In this document: positions 8,643-15,807 of the stretch, one piece after another
Position numbering within the stretch: the first letter of the stretch is position 1
Layout of the letters: each line of letters starts with the position of its first letter
Virus record (IMG/VR): IMGVR_UViG_3300032315_001572
Coordinates: 25,549 to 89,548 of that record
Length of the DNA stretch: 64,000 nucleotides
Reading direction: 5' to 3' (one strand)
From: a virus
Notes under the pieces: model-generated
Database searches by the model: none
Told to the model about the DNA's origin: nothing
Seen by the model: only the letters and a program-made list of their open reading frames with translations
Position numbers and translations under genes: made by a program

Positions 8643-8662
8643 GATACAATCTATAGTATCAT
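8634..8662 (+). promoter_or_regulatory. sigma-70-type early promoter (leaderless)
   Basis: TTGACT at 8634-8639, a 17-nt spacer and TATCAT at 8657-8662. The TGA stop of the upstream gene follows the first codons of this box (TTG-ACT-TGA). The -10 ends 6 nt before ATG 8669 and there is no Shine-Dalgarno. Confidence 0.65.
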
Positions 8663-8668
8663 TACTAA

Positions 8669-9487
8669 ATGAGCCCTAAAATTAAATCAGAAGAAAATAC
8701 AATTTCAATTGGTAGTTCGGAGTTATTTAATGTAACTAATAAAGGATTAGATATTCAAATTGAAAATACCATTACACCAACGCCTCAAGTTACTCCTCCA
8801 AAGCTAGTAACCAGAAATAATTATGGTCTTATTGAAGATCAAACTTTAAATTATGTATTTAATGATGATGGTACAATTAATTGGCGTAAAATGGTTAAAG
8901 TTGAACATCTTGTACCTAATAGACAAAAAACTCAAGAAACGGATGTTTCAAAACTTCAAGATAAAGATCTTCTTATACTTTTAGGTGGAATTAAAGAGTT
9001 AGCTCAAATTAGAGGTTATACTAGTGTTGAGTATAAAGTGGTTGCCGCTTCCGAAAATTATTTTGCAACAAGTTGCAGGATTACTTGGCTACCAAATTAT
9101 GAAACTGATGGAAAAGAAGTGATTTTCGAATCACTTGCTGATGCTACTTTAAATAATACAAAGAGTTTCGCCAAATTCTTTCTAGCTGCAATTGCTGAGA
9201 ATAGAGCGTTTGTTCGTTGTGTACGTAATTTTCTTAAAATTAATATTGTTTCTCAAGAAGAATTAGGAGACGCAAAGCTCCTTGATGATTCTTCACCTGT
9301 AAATGAAAATCCAACCTCTCCTCAGTTATTACTTGAAAAAGTTATGAAAGAAAAAGGAATTAATTTTGAAAACTTAAAAAAGAGACTAATTAAAGATAAA
9401 TTTGATAACGCTGAAAATTTTAATACAGTTACAGATATACCAAAAGTTAAGATCTTTGAATTAATTGATAGAATAAAAAAGATATAA
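8669..9487 (+). CDS. candidate Rad52-like ssDNA-annealing recombination protein
   Basis: A 272-residue protein. After a disordered N-terminus (about 1-75), residues 105-200 show strands ending in a helix reading AIAENRAFVRCVRNFLKI. This resembles the core of Rad52-type annealing proteins, where a beta-sheet bearing a charged substrate loop is followed by a helix of the type ETRAxxRALR. The C-terminal 60 residues (PQLLLEKVMKEKGINFENL onward) look like the small helical tail often attached to phage recombinases. It is the last gene of the plus-strand replication block and has its own promoter. The call is by pattern, without alignment, and a different DNA-binding role is possible. Confidence 0.45.
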   Translation: MSPKIKSEENTISIGSSELFNVTNKGLDIQIENTITPTPQVTPPKLVTRNNYGLIEDQTLNYVFNDDGTINWRKMVKVEHLVPNRQKTQETDVSKLQDKDLLILLGGIKELAQIRGYTSVEYKVVAASENYFATSCRITWLPNYETDGKEVIFESLADATLNNTKSFAKFFLAAIAENRAFVRCVRNFLKINIVSQEELGDAKLLDDSSPVNENPTSPQLLLEKVMKEKGINFENLKKRLIKDKFDNAENFNTVTDIPKVKIFELIDRIKKI

Positions 9488-9493
9488 TTTCAA

Positions 9494-10681
9494 TTATTCG
9501 TATGCCACATTTGTCACTTTATAAGAAGCGACTATATGAAGACCTGTGTAACTTTGTAAACTATCATTATCCAACAGGATTTCTTGTGATGCAGAAAATT
9601 CATCTTTAAAATTTTTACGATTGCCAATACTAAAACTAGCAGAAATAATTGGTGGATTATCAAAAGTTGTATTTTCTCCTGGACAAGTAAGTTGCTCATC
9701 TTCTGATTCTAAACCGTAAAAATAAACTATCCCTGAGATACTTTTAATACCTTGCATAGATTCGAAAAATGTAGCGACTTTAACATAGGCTTTAGCTTTG
9801 TAAGTATTCTCAGAATTATCTACTGGAACAAAAATTGGATAGTAATAATCATTGTCCTGTCCAATCCAACAAGCATCTTGGCCATTTCCACACTTAACCC
9901 CATCTTTATTTTGAGCTTGATTGCTTCTTAAAATACTATTTCTTGTATTTACACGTTGCGTAGAAAAAGTTCTACCTTTTGATAAAATTTCTATAGGACC
10001 AGCAAGAGTAGATGTTGCATTTGAAGAACTATTGCTCCACTGACTATATCCAGTGGTTTCGTCATTGAAATAGTTTTCAGCTTGCTCTGAACAACTAATA
10101 CTAGTGCAATCGCCTTCAGTTGGACCACAACTTGAAGCGCCCGTACAACTTGTTCCAGAATCTTTTTCATCAATACCAAAAAATTCATCTATAAAAGAAG
10201 AACTCCAACTACAGTCTTCTTCACATCTAATAATTATTTCAGGATTATCATTTGAGCAAGTAACATTACTATTTTGAACATAACTGGATTTGACTTTTCT
10301 CGAATCACCCTTAATAGGCTCATATTGTGAACTATTATTAGTAAAGCTCATATTACTAGATGAATATGAAACATATTGTATATATGATCCATACTGATCA
10401 ACTTTTCTAACATAATCTTCGCTAACAAAATAACTGCCTCCACTTGCCGCATCTCCATTTCCAGGGCCCCAGCAACAAAGGGTCTCATTGGGATTATCTG
10501 AGAAACCTGCCGTACTAGATCCCCCTCCACTACTAATTCTAGTAGTATATACAGTACCCTCTGGAGTCTCTCCAATTAAACATGGAAAACCTCCAGGAAT
10601 AATTGCAGCTGCTGTGCCTATTGCAAAAAAAGAAAAATTTGGAGCACAACCATTGCAAGATCCATTACATGAACTACTCAT
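9494..10681 (-). CDS. Cys-rich protein, unknown, probably virion-associated
   Basis: A 395-residue protein rich in Ser, Asn, Gly and Cys, starting MSSSCNGSCNGCAP. Clusters such as RCEEDCSW and CTGASSCGPTEGDCTSISC suggest disulfide bonds or bound metal. There is no classical signal peptide, though a hydrophobic Ala/Ile/Pro patch follows the first Cys cluster. No family recognised. The late motif GTGTAAT lies 6 nt before the ATG. It converges with the recombination gene with only 6 nt between stops, and it sits with a tail-tube paralogue, so a decorative or adhesive virion role is likely but not shown. Confidence 0.75.
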   Translation of the reverse strand: MSSSCNGSCNGCAPNFSFFAIGTAAAIIPGGFPCLIGETPEGTVYTTRISSGGGSSTAGFSDNPNETLCCWGPGNGDAASGGSYFVSEDYVRKVDQYGSYIQYVSYSSSNMSFTNNSSQYEPIKGDSRKVKSSYVQNSNVTCSNDNPEIIIRCEEDCSWSSSFIDEFFGIDEKDSGTSCTGASSCGPTEGDCTSISCSEQAENYFNDETTGYSQWSNSSSNATSTLAGPIEILSKGRTFSTQRVNTRNSILRSNQAQNKDGVKCGNGQDACWIGQDNDYYYPIFVPVDNSENTYKAKAYVKVATFFESMQGIKSISGIVYFYGLESEDEQLTCPGENTTFDNPPIISASFSIGNRKNFKDEFSASQEILLDNDSLQSYTGLHIVASYKVTNVAYE

Positions 10682-10687
10682 ATAAGA

Positions 10688-10695
10688 TATTACAC
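10688..10695 (-). promoter_or_regulatory. GTGTAAT late-promoter motif
   Basis: On the minus strand GGTGTAATAT, ending about 6 nt before the ATG at 10681; no Shine-Dalgarno. Confidence 0.55.
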
Positions 10696-10704
10696 CCGTT
10701 TAAT

Positions 10705-11001
10705 TTAAAATTCTTTATATTTAATCAAATGATTTCTAACAAAATATAAGTTAATAAAAAACCCACAAAATGCACTAAAAATATTACTTAAAAATGGATA
10801 AGTTAATTGAAAAAATGGATCAATAAAAAAACTAATAACTAAAGATATCCAAAAACTAGAGCATTCATGACAAAGCAAGGGTTTGTGAATATATGGAATT
10901 CTAGCAATAAAATTTCTAAAAGGTCTAGCAATTTCAGTATCGCTCCAAGCATAAGTTACTCCCAAGCAAACAAACAAATATATTAAAAATTGATAAAACA
11001 T
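10705..11001 (-). CDS. small membrane protein with a CxxCxxFW motif
   Basis: A 98-residue protein with three hydrophobic segments (N-terminal FYQFLIYLFVCLGVTYAW; FWISLVISFFI; and the region near NIFSAFCGFFINLYFV) and the motif LLCHECSSFW in the middle. Short phage and bacterial membrane proteins with this Cys-x2-Cys-x2-Phe-Trp arrangement (DUF1360-like) are known, but their function is not. It begins directly after the stop of the preceding gene, so they share a transcript. It could be an inner-membrane protein acting in lysis or superinfection exclusion; neither is shown here. Confidence 0.75.
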   Translation of the reverse strand: MFYQFLIYLFVCLGVTYAWSDTEIARPFRNFIARIPYIHKPLLCHECSSFWISLVISFFIDPFFQLTYPFLSNIFSAFCGFFINLYFVRNHLIKYKEF

Positions 11002-11475
11002 TTAAATAAAATAAACAACTAATTTATCTTCTTTTTCTACAACGGAAAATGATTTAAAATTAATCTTTTCTTCACTTAGTTTTTTAGCAACATTTTTCCA
11101 ATCTTCTTCTGTTTTGCCAATTTCAAATATTCTTCCGCCACTATTTCTAAACATGTTTTGTTGCATCATTTGCATATGGTTCTCCATTTGGTTAGTTGGT
11201 GCTTGAGAATTTTTAATTTCTTCAGCCTTTTCTTGTATTATTTTTTGGATTTCTTCATTATTAATGAGGCTATTAAAATAACTTTCTTCAGCACTAATCT
11301 TAGCTTGAAGATGAGCTTTTACTCTGTTTTTGCAAGAACAGTTTGGATTGTTTCTGGAACTAGTAAGATCCGCTAAAATTTCTGGAAATTTATCTTTTAA
11401 AGAATTAAACAATGTATCATTCTTGATAAAAGTATTAAAAAACACTGGTGAATTAAGTAGTTGTTGAAATGTCAT
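11002..11475 (-). CDS. unknown helical protein
   Basis: A 157-residue, largely helical protein with a CSCKNRVKAH patch near residues 47-56, a charged coiled region (EIQKIIQEKAEEIKN), a Met/Gln-rich stretch and a C-terminal alpha/beta tail (FSVVEKEDKLVVYFI). No family recognised. No GTGTAAT lies upstream; a TATAATATC sits just before the ATG and might serve as a -10. It abuts the membrane-protein gene and follows the tube-like paralogue by 42 nt. Confidence 0.75.
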   Translation of the reverse strand: MTFQQLLNSPVFFNTFIKNDTLFNSLKDKFPEILADLTSSRNNPNCSCKNRVKAHLQAKISAEESYFNSLINNEEIQKIIQEKAEEIKNSQAPTNQMENHMQMMQQNMFRNSGGRIFEIGKTEEDWKNVAKKLSEEKINFKSFSVVEKEDKLVVYFI

Positions 11476-11517
11476 GTTTATGATATTATAGTATATATAT
11501 TATAGAAAATCTAAAAA

Positions 11518-12324
11518 TTATGGCTGAAGGTATAGCACTTTTGTTTGATTATATTGAGCTTCATTATCACTACTAAATGTAGAATTTAAATTAGTAAGTA
11601 TATTGTTGGGTAAATCAAATGTTGCTAAATTTATATTAGATTGATATTTTTTTATTGATATGTATTGTCCAACATCAGGACTAATGTATCCTGAATTTGG
11701 CAAATTACGGAGATTCGATACAAACGTAGTACTACTTGCGCTACTATTAAATGAAATTTCTTGTTTTATTGGATATTGAATATATACAGTATCTGGCGAG
11801 TAATTTCCAATAGTGTAATTAACGATACGATTTACATCAACATTAATTCCAAAAGATTGAACTCGGTTAGAGTTGAAAAGCGTTAGATTTGAATCTATAA
11901 AACACGGATCTCCGATATTAAATGTATTTAAATTTATTGGTTTTGAAGTAAAAGATATTTCAGAAGCTGGCCAATTAAAAATAATTCCTCTTATATCAAC
12001 TGTTGGATATTCTCCTAGTTTATAATTCAAAGAATAGTTGGTTAAATATCCATTTGTAAATGTTACATATTTATCACCATATTCAATTCTACCAGAAAAT
12101 GAATTAACACCAGTATAAGGCAAAAATCTATCACTATCACTTAATATATAAGATAAATCAAATTGAGCGACTGGAAAACCATCTTTTGTATAGTTAATTG
12201 AATCATTTATAGATATTTGAGGAGCTATTTTAAGATCAACTCCAACATTAAAACTTCTTACTCCAGATACTAAAGAATCATTTAGATAAAAGTTCTGATT
12301 TTCTATAGTATATACATTAAACAT
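11518..12324 (-). CDS. tail-tube-like paralogue (minor)
   Basis: A 268-residue beta-rich protein sharing a scaffold with the proteins at 28602-29750 and 59203-60411: an N-terminal strand set (VRSFNVGVD), FDLSYILSDSDRFL (compare LDFSYINANLSNENIL and FNFSYIPDGVTNENRL), and NGYLTNYSLNYKLGEYPT (compare NAFLTSYSTEGSVGNFPT and NSYLSEYSFNVSLGNLPI). It is shorter and lacks the C-terminal GSNK-x-x-TL-x-F segment of the other two. It is transcribed divergently from the tail-tip operon. It may be a specialised tube-like ring near the tail tip, but this is inference. Confidence 0.7.
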   Translation of the reverse strand: MFNVYTIENQNFYLNDSLVSGVRSFNVGVDLKIAPQISINDSINYTKDGFPVAQFDLSYILSDSDRFLPYTGVNSFSGRIEYGDKYVTFTNGYLTNYSLNYKLGEYPTVDIRGIIFNWPASEISFTSKPINLNTFNIGDPCFIDSNLTLFNSNRVQSFGINVDVNRIVNYTIGNYSPDTVYIQYPIKQEISFNSSASSTTFVSNLRNLPNSGYISPDVGQYISIKKYQSNINLATFDLPNNILTNLNSTFSSDNEAQYNQTKVLYLQP

Positions 12325-12332
12325 TAATTATA

Positions 12333-12340
12333 ATTACACT
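12333..12340 (-). promoter_or_regulatory. GTGTAAT late-promoter motif, minus arm of a divergent pair
   Basis: Minus-strand AGTGTAAT ends 8 nt before ATG 12324; no Shine-Dalgarno. It lies opposite the plus-strand copy at 12348-12356. Confidence 0.6.
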
Positions 12341-12347
12341 ACTTTTT

Positions 12348-12356
12348 AGTGTAAAA
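12348..12356 (+). promoter_or_regulatory. late-promoter motif, plus arm of a divergent pair
   Basis: AGTGTAAAA, the only plus-strand copy I found, heads the tail-tip operon. It is 19 nt before ATG 12376, and that leader contains purine-rich AAGAGG and AAAAGG sequences usable as Shine-Dalgarno sites. Confidence 0.55.
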
Positions 12357-12375
12357 TATAAGAGGTAAAAGGTAT

Positions 12376-12924
12376 ATGGCTAGTATTTTTGATACAGTTC
12401 CATCTTGGAATTCTGGTAGTACTTATAACAAGTACGATATAGTGTTAGGTAGTGATGGAAAATACTATTATTCAATAATAGATTCTAATGCAGGGGCTGG
12501 GAATAATCCAGTAACTCCTGGGAATCTTCAGCTTGATTGGGATGGATACATTCTTTTAAATAGCGTATTATATCCTAATTTTTGGTGGAAACCTTCTTAT
12601 GATGCAAAAATTAATACTAAACCAAGAATTAAAGTAAATAAATTTGGAAATGGATACGAACAAAGAATTAATGATGGAATAAATAATAATTTAATAGAAT
12701 TTTCATTAGTTCTTGACAATAGAAGTGAAAAAGAAACTGTTTCAATTCTGCATTTTTTACAACAAAGAAATGGCCAAGAATCTTTTGTATATAATTTGCC
12801 TACGATTTATTCAAAATCATCAACAAATTTAATTACTAGATTTATTGCTCCAGAATGGGGTTCTTCTTATGTGTCATATAATAACTATAAAATAGATTTA
12901 AATCTTATAGAAGTACCAGTTTAA
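12376..12924 (+). CDS. tail-tip protein, lambda gpM-like, with N-terminal carbohydrate-binding-like module
   Basis: A 182-residue protein. Residues about 80-182 match the minor tail protein M family: RIKVNKFGNGYEQRINDGIN, then an Arg/Glu-rich helix, then a C-terminal strand pair, as in lambda gpM. The first 55 residues are an added domain of the type W-N-x-G-x-T-Y-x-x-x-D-I-V with YYYS, resembling ChtBD3-type carbohydrate-binding modules; a second such segment occurs in the next gene. gpM connects the tape measure and tube to the tip in lambda. It is the first gene of the M-L-K-I-J operon, behind the plus-strand late motif. Confidence 0.8.
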   Translation: MASIFDTVPSWNSGSTYNKYDIVLGSDGKYYYSIIDSNAGAGNNPVTPGNLQLDWDGYILLNSVLYPNFWWKPSYDAKINTKPRIKVNKFGNGYEQRINDGINNNLIEFSLVLDNRSEKETVSILHFLQQRNGQESFVYNLPTIYSKSSTNLITRFIAPEWGSSYVSYNNYKIDLNLIEVPV

Positions 12925-12928
12925 TATT

Positions 12929-14314
12929 ATGCCAACCTCATCTGAAGTTTATAATTTAATAGTAAGTGGCAATCAATCTTTAAATACCGAACTTAGCTCT
13001 TTAACACCATCTACACAGGTTATTTTATATGAAATTGATTTATCAGAAATAGCACCTACAACTATTAATTTTAATTATAATGGAGATCAACCGATTAATA
13101 ATGGAATATTTAGAATATATAATGATTATAATTTATTCAAAATCGTAAATAACCCATATGGAGCATTAAAATGGCAAAATAATTATTATTATCCTTTTCC
13201 AATTTTTTCAGAAGGTTTTGAATATTCTTCTGCAGGAACACTACCAACTCCAAAAGTTTCAATATCTAATCTTTCTCCAGATTATTCTTCTAACTCTTTC
13301 TACAGATACATTAGAATGCAAATGCAAAGTTTAGGAGATATTGTTGGTGCAAAATTTAGTAGAATTAAAACATTTTTAAAATATCTCGATAAAGCAAATT
13401 TTTCTAATAATATTAATCCTTTTAATAAAAATGAAGGATTATATGAAATAGAGCTACCAAGAGATATTTATTATGTAGATAGAAAAACGGTTGAGAATAG
13501 GAATATAGTTGAATATCAATTAAATACAATTTTAGATATAGAAAATTTAACATTACCAGGAAGAACAATTTACGCTAAAAAATGTCCATTTCAATATAGA
13601 GGAGAAGGATGCTGTTACGAATATAATAGCAGATTAACTTATTTGCACAGCGGAATTTATGCAGGTATAGATAATTCTCCTATAACAGTAAGAGGTCTTT
13701 ACACTGCCCCACCAGTAGCTACAGAAAATGATCAGTTATTTTTTGGAAGCGTTTTTAATCCTACTGGAGGTAGGGCACATCTTTCAGCAATATTTAGAAT
13801 AACTGGAGCAAATTATGGAACTAATGGCCCTCTTGGAAATTCTGGACAATGGTCTCAAAATCAAACATATATTTCTGGAGATTTTATTTATTTACAAAAT
13901 AGAGGATTAAAATTTTATTATGTTTGTTTAAATAATCATTTATCTGATCCATTTAATGCTCCACCAAATACTAATTACTGGTCAGCTGATTCATGTTCAA
14001 AAAATATAAACGCTTGTAGATTAAGATGGTTAAAAAATCCAGCTTTTAGACCAGTTATTTGGCCAGCAGATAGAAATGGAGAGAGCTGGACTCAAACAAA
14101 AGATAGAATAGTAAGTTTGGTTGGAAGTGGCGAAAGAATAAGTTTATGGGCAACTGGTTTAAATGGTGTTCCAATTAATTTCCCAAGAAGACCTGGAGCA
14201 GAAGATCCAACTGGAATTAGAGCGCATGGAATTCCAAAAGATATGAATCAAAATTATTTAAATGGATTTCTTCCATTCGGAGGATTTCCAGGAACAAATC
14301 AACCCCAAGCATAA
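12929..14314 (+). CDS. tail-tip protein, lambda gpL-like, with Fe-S-type cysteines
   Basis: A 461-residue protein matching lambda gpL: an N-terminal beta domain (FEYSSAGTLPTPKVSISN, 97-114) and the Cys signature YAKKCPFQYRGEGCC (Cys219, 228, 229) paired with DSCSKNINACRLRW (Cys356, 363). In lambda gpL four conserved cysteines bind an iron-sulfur cluster, and this pattern matches. The two Cys pairs are separated by about 125 residues, far more than in lambda, by an insert holding a W-S-x-N-Q-T-Y-x-x-G-D module like the one in gpM. The protein is about twice lambda's 232 residues. It lies 4 nt after gpM and 2 nt before gpK. Confidence 0.85.
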   Translation: MPTSSEVYNLIVSGNQSLNTELSSLTPSTQVILYEIDLSEIAPTTINFNYNGDQPINNGIFRIYNDYNLFKIVNNPYGALKWQNNYYYPFPIFSEGFEYSSAGTLPTPKVSISNLSPDYSSNSFYRYIRMQMQSLGDIVGAKFSRIKTFLKYLDKANFSNNINPFNKNEGLYEIELPRDIYYVDRKTVENRNIVEYQLNTILDIENLTLPGRTIYAKKCPFQYRGEGCCYEYNSRLTYLHSGIYAGIDNSPITVRGLYTAPPVATENDQLFFGSVFNPTGGRAHLSAIFRITGANYGTNGPLGNSGQWSQNQTYISGDFIYLQNRGLKFYYVCLNNHLSDPFNAPPNTNYWSADSCSKNINACRLRWLKNPAFRPVIWPADRNGESWTQTKDRIVSLVGSGERISLWATGLNGVPINFPRRPGAEDPTGIRAHGIPKDMNQNYLNGFLPFGGFPGTNQPQA

Positions 14315-14316
14315 AA

Positions 14317-15042
14317 ATGATTGATAAAAAAAATAAAAATTTTATTATAAAAGAATGTTCAAAAAATCCATCAGAAGAAATTTGTGGATTTATAGTACTT
14401 AAAAATGATAATTTTATATGCATGCCATGTGAAAATATTGCAAAAAATAAAAAAGAAAATTTTATGATATCTTCTTTGGATTATATTAAAATAAAAAAAT
14501 ATTCAGATCAAATTCTTTATATTTATCATAGCCATATAAATGATAATGAAAATTTTTCTGAACAAGATATTTCTTGCTCTGAAAATTTATGTCTACCAAT
14601 TATAATGTATAATTTAAATAAAAAAATATTTAAAATTCATGAACCAATAAGTATAAAAAAAGAATATATTGGAAGATTCTATCAACATGGAAAATATGAT
14701 TGTTTTAGATTAATTGAAGAATTTTATAAAAAAGAAAAGTCTATAGAATTCAAGTATGATAATAATTTTTATTCAAAATCATTAGAACAAATGGATATAA
14801 AAACAGAATTATATAAATTTTATAAGAATAATAATTTCCAACTTATAGAAAATAAAAGCGATCTTAAATTGCACGATATACTTTTAATAGATGCTTTTGG
14901 AGATCATAAACCAAAACATTTCGCATTGTATATGGGACAAGATAAAATTTTACATCAACCTATGTTTGGTTTCTCAAGAATCGAAAATTATTGTAATTTT
15001 TATAAAAGGCATACAGATTCAATCTTTAGGTTAAAAATATGA
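14317..15042 (+). CDS. tail-tip assembly protein, lambda gpK-like (JAB/MPN plus NlpC/P60)
   Basis: A 241-residue two-domain protein. The N-terminal JAB/Mov34 metalloprotease domain has Glu21 in EEICGFIV and the zinc motif H-S-H-x7-S-x2-D (His71, His73, Ser81, Asp84). The C-terminal NlpC/P60 domain has Cys129 in YDCFRLIEEF and His201 in KHFALYMG. Both catalytic sets look intact. In lambda-like phages gpK is needed for tail-tip assembly and could cut the cell wall during entry. It begins 2 nt after gpL and overlaps gpI by 4 nt. Confidence 0.9.
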   Translation: MIDKKNKNFIIKECSKNPSEEICGFIVLKNDNFICMPCENIAKNKKENFMISSLDYIKIKKYSDQILYIYHSHINDNENFSEQDISCSENLCLPIIMYNLNKKIFKIHEPISIKKEYIGRFYQHGKYDCFRLIEEFYKKEKSIEFKYDNNFYSKSLEQMDIKTELYKFYKNNNFQLIENKSDLKLHDILLIDAFGDHKPKHFALYMGQDKILHQPMFGFSRIENYCNFYKRHTDSIFRLKI

Positions 15043-15803
15043 TAACAGTAAATTTGCATGGTAAATTGGGTGAAGACTTGGGAGAAACATGGGAATTAGA
15101 TGTTTCTTCTGTGGCAGAAGCTTTGCACGCTATAGATATAAATACTAAAAAATTAAGACATTGGTTATTATATAATAAAGATCAATATGAATATGAGATT
15201 TTAGCAGATAATAATAGTTTTTTTGATGAATCTCCTGAGTTTAAAGATATAAATGAATTAAAAAATTCTGAATTTTGTTTAGATATTAAAGATAAAATAA
15301 AAACAATAGATATTGTTCCGTCTGTTATAGGCTCTGGAGCAGTTGGGAAAATATTCGTAGGAGCAGCTCTAGTTGTTGCAGCGGTAGCGATAGCCGTATT
15401 TACGCCATTTATTTTACCAGCCGTAGCTATTGGATTTGCTGGTTTAGCTTTAATTGCAGCAGGAACGAGTGAATTATTATCAAAACCCCCACCATCTGTT
15501 CCTTTTACCGCTCAACAAACTAATCCAATAGATGGACAGGGTGAAGCTGGAGGACCAACATCTTATCTTTTTAATGGTCCAGTAAACACAGTAGGAGAAG
15601 GTGGTCCAGTCCCAATAGGATATGGAGAGCTAATCGTTGGTGGTAATAATGTATTTAGTAGTTATGAAATTGTTTATAGAGCATATGCTGGTAATTTTGA
15701 TACAAATACTTTACAAATTAATAATGCAGGAAATGCTCAGTATTTATTTAACTCTAGGTGTCAGTTAATAAGTCAAGAAGCTTTACAAGCTTTAGCTTTT
15801 TAA
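15039..15803 (+). CDS. tail-tip protein, lambda gpI-like
   Basis: A 254-residue protein with the family layout: an N-terminal beta-grasp-like domain (VNLHGKLGEDLGETWELDV), a central Ala/Gly-rich hydrophobic hairpin (about 100-145, GKIFVGAALVVAAVAIAVF and following), then a Gly/Pro-rich segment (GGPVPIGYGELIVGG) typical of gpI. The hydrophobic region may enter the host membrane or pack inside the tip. It lies between gpK (4-nt overlap) and gpJ (4-nt gap), exactly as in lambda. Confidence 0.85.
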   Translation: MITVNLHGKLGEDLGETWELDVSSVAEALHAIDINTKKLRHWLLYNKDQYEYEILADNNSFFDESPEFKDINELKNSEFCLDIKDKIKTIDIVPSVIGSGAVGKIFVGAALVVAAVAIAVFTPFILPAVAIGFAGLALIAAGTSELLSKPPPSVPFTAQQTNPIDGQGEAGGPTSYLFNGPVNTVGEGGPVPIGYGELIVGGNNVFSSYEIVYRAYAGNFDTNTLQINNAGNAQYLFNSRCQLISQEALQALAF

Positions 15804-15807
15804 GTTT

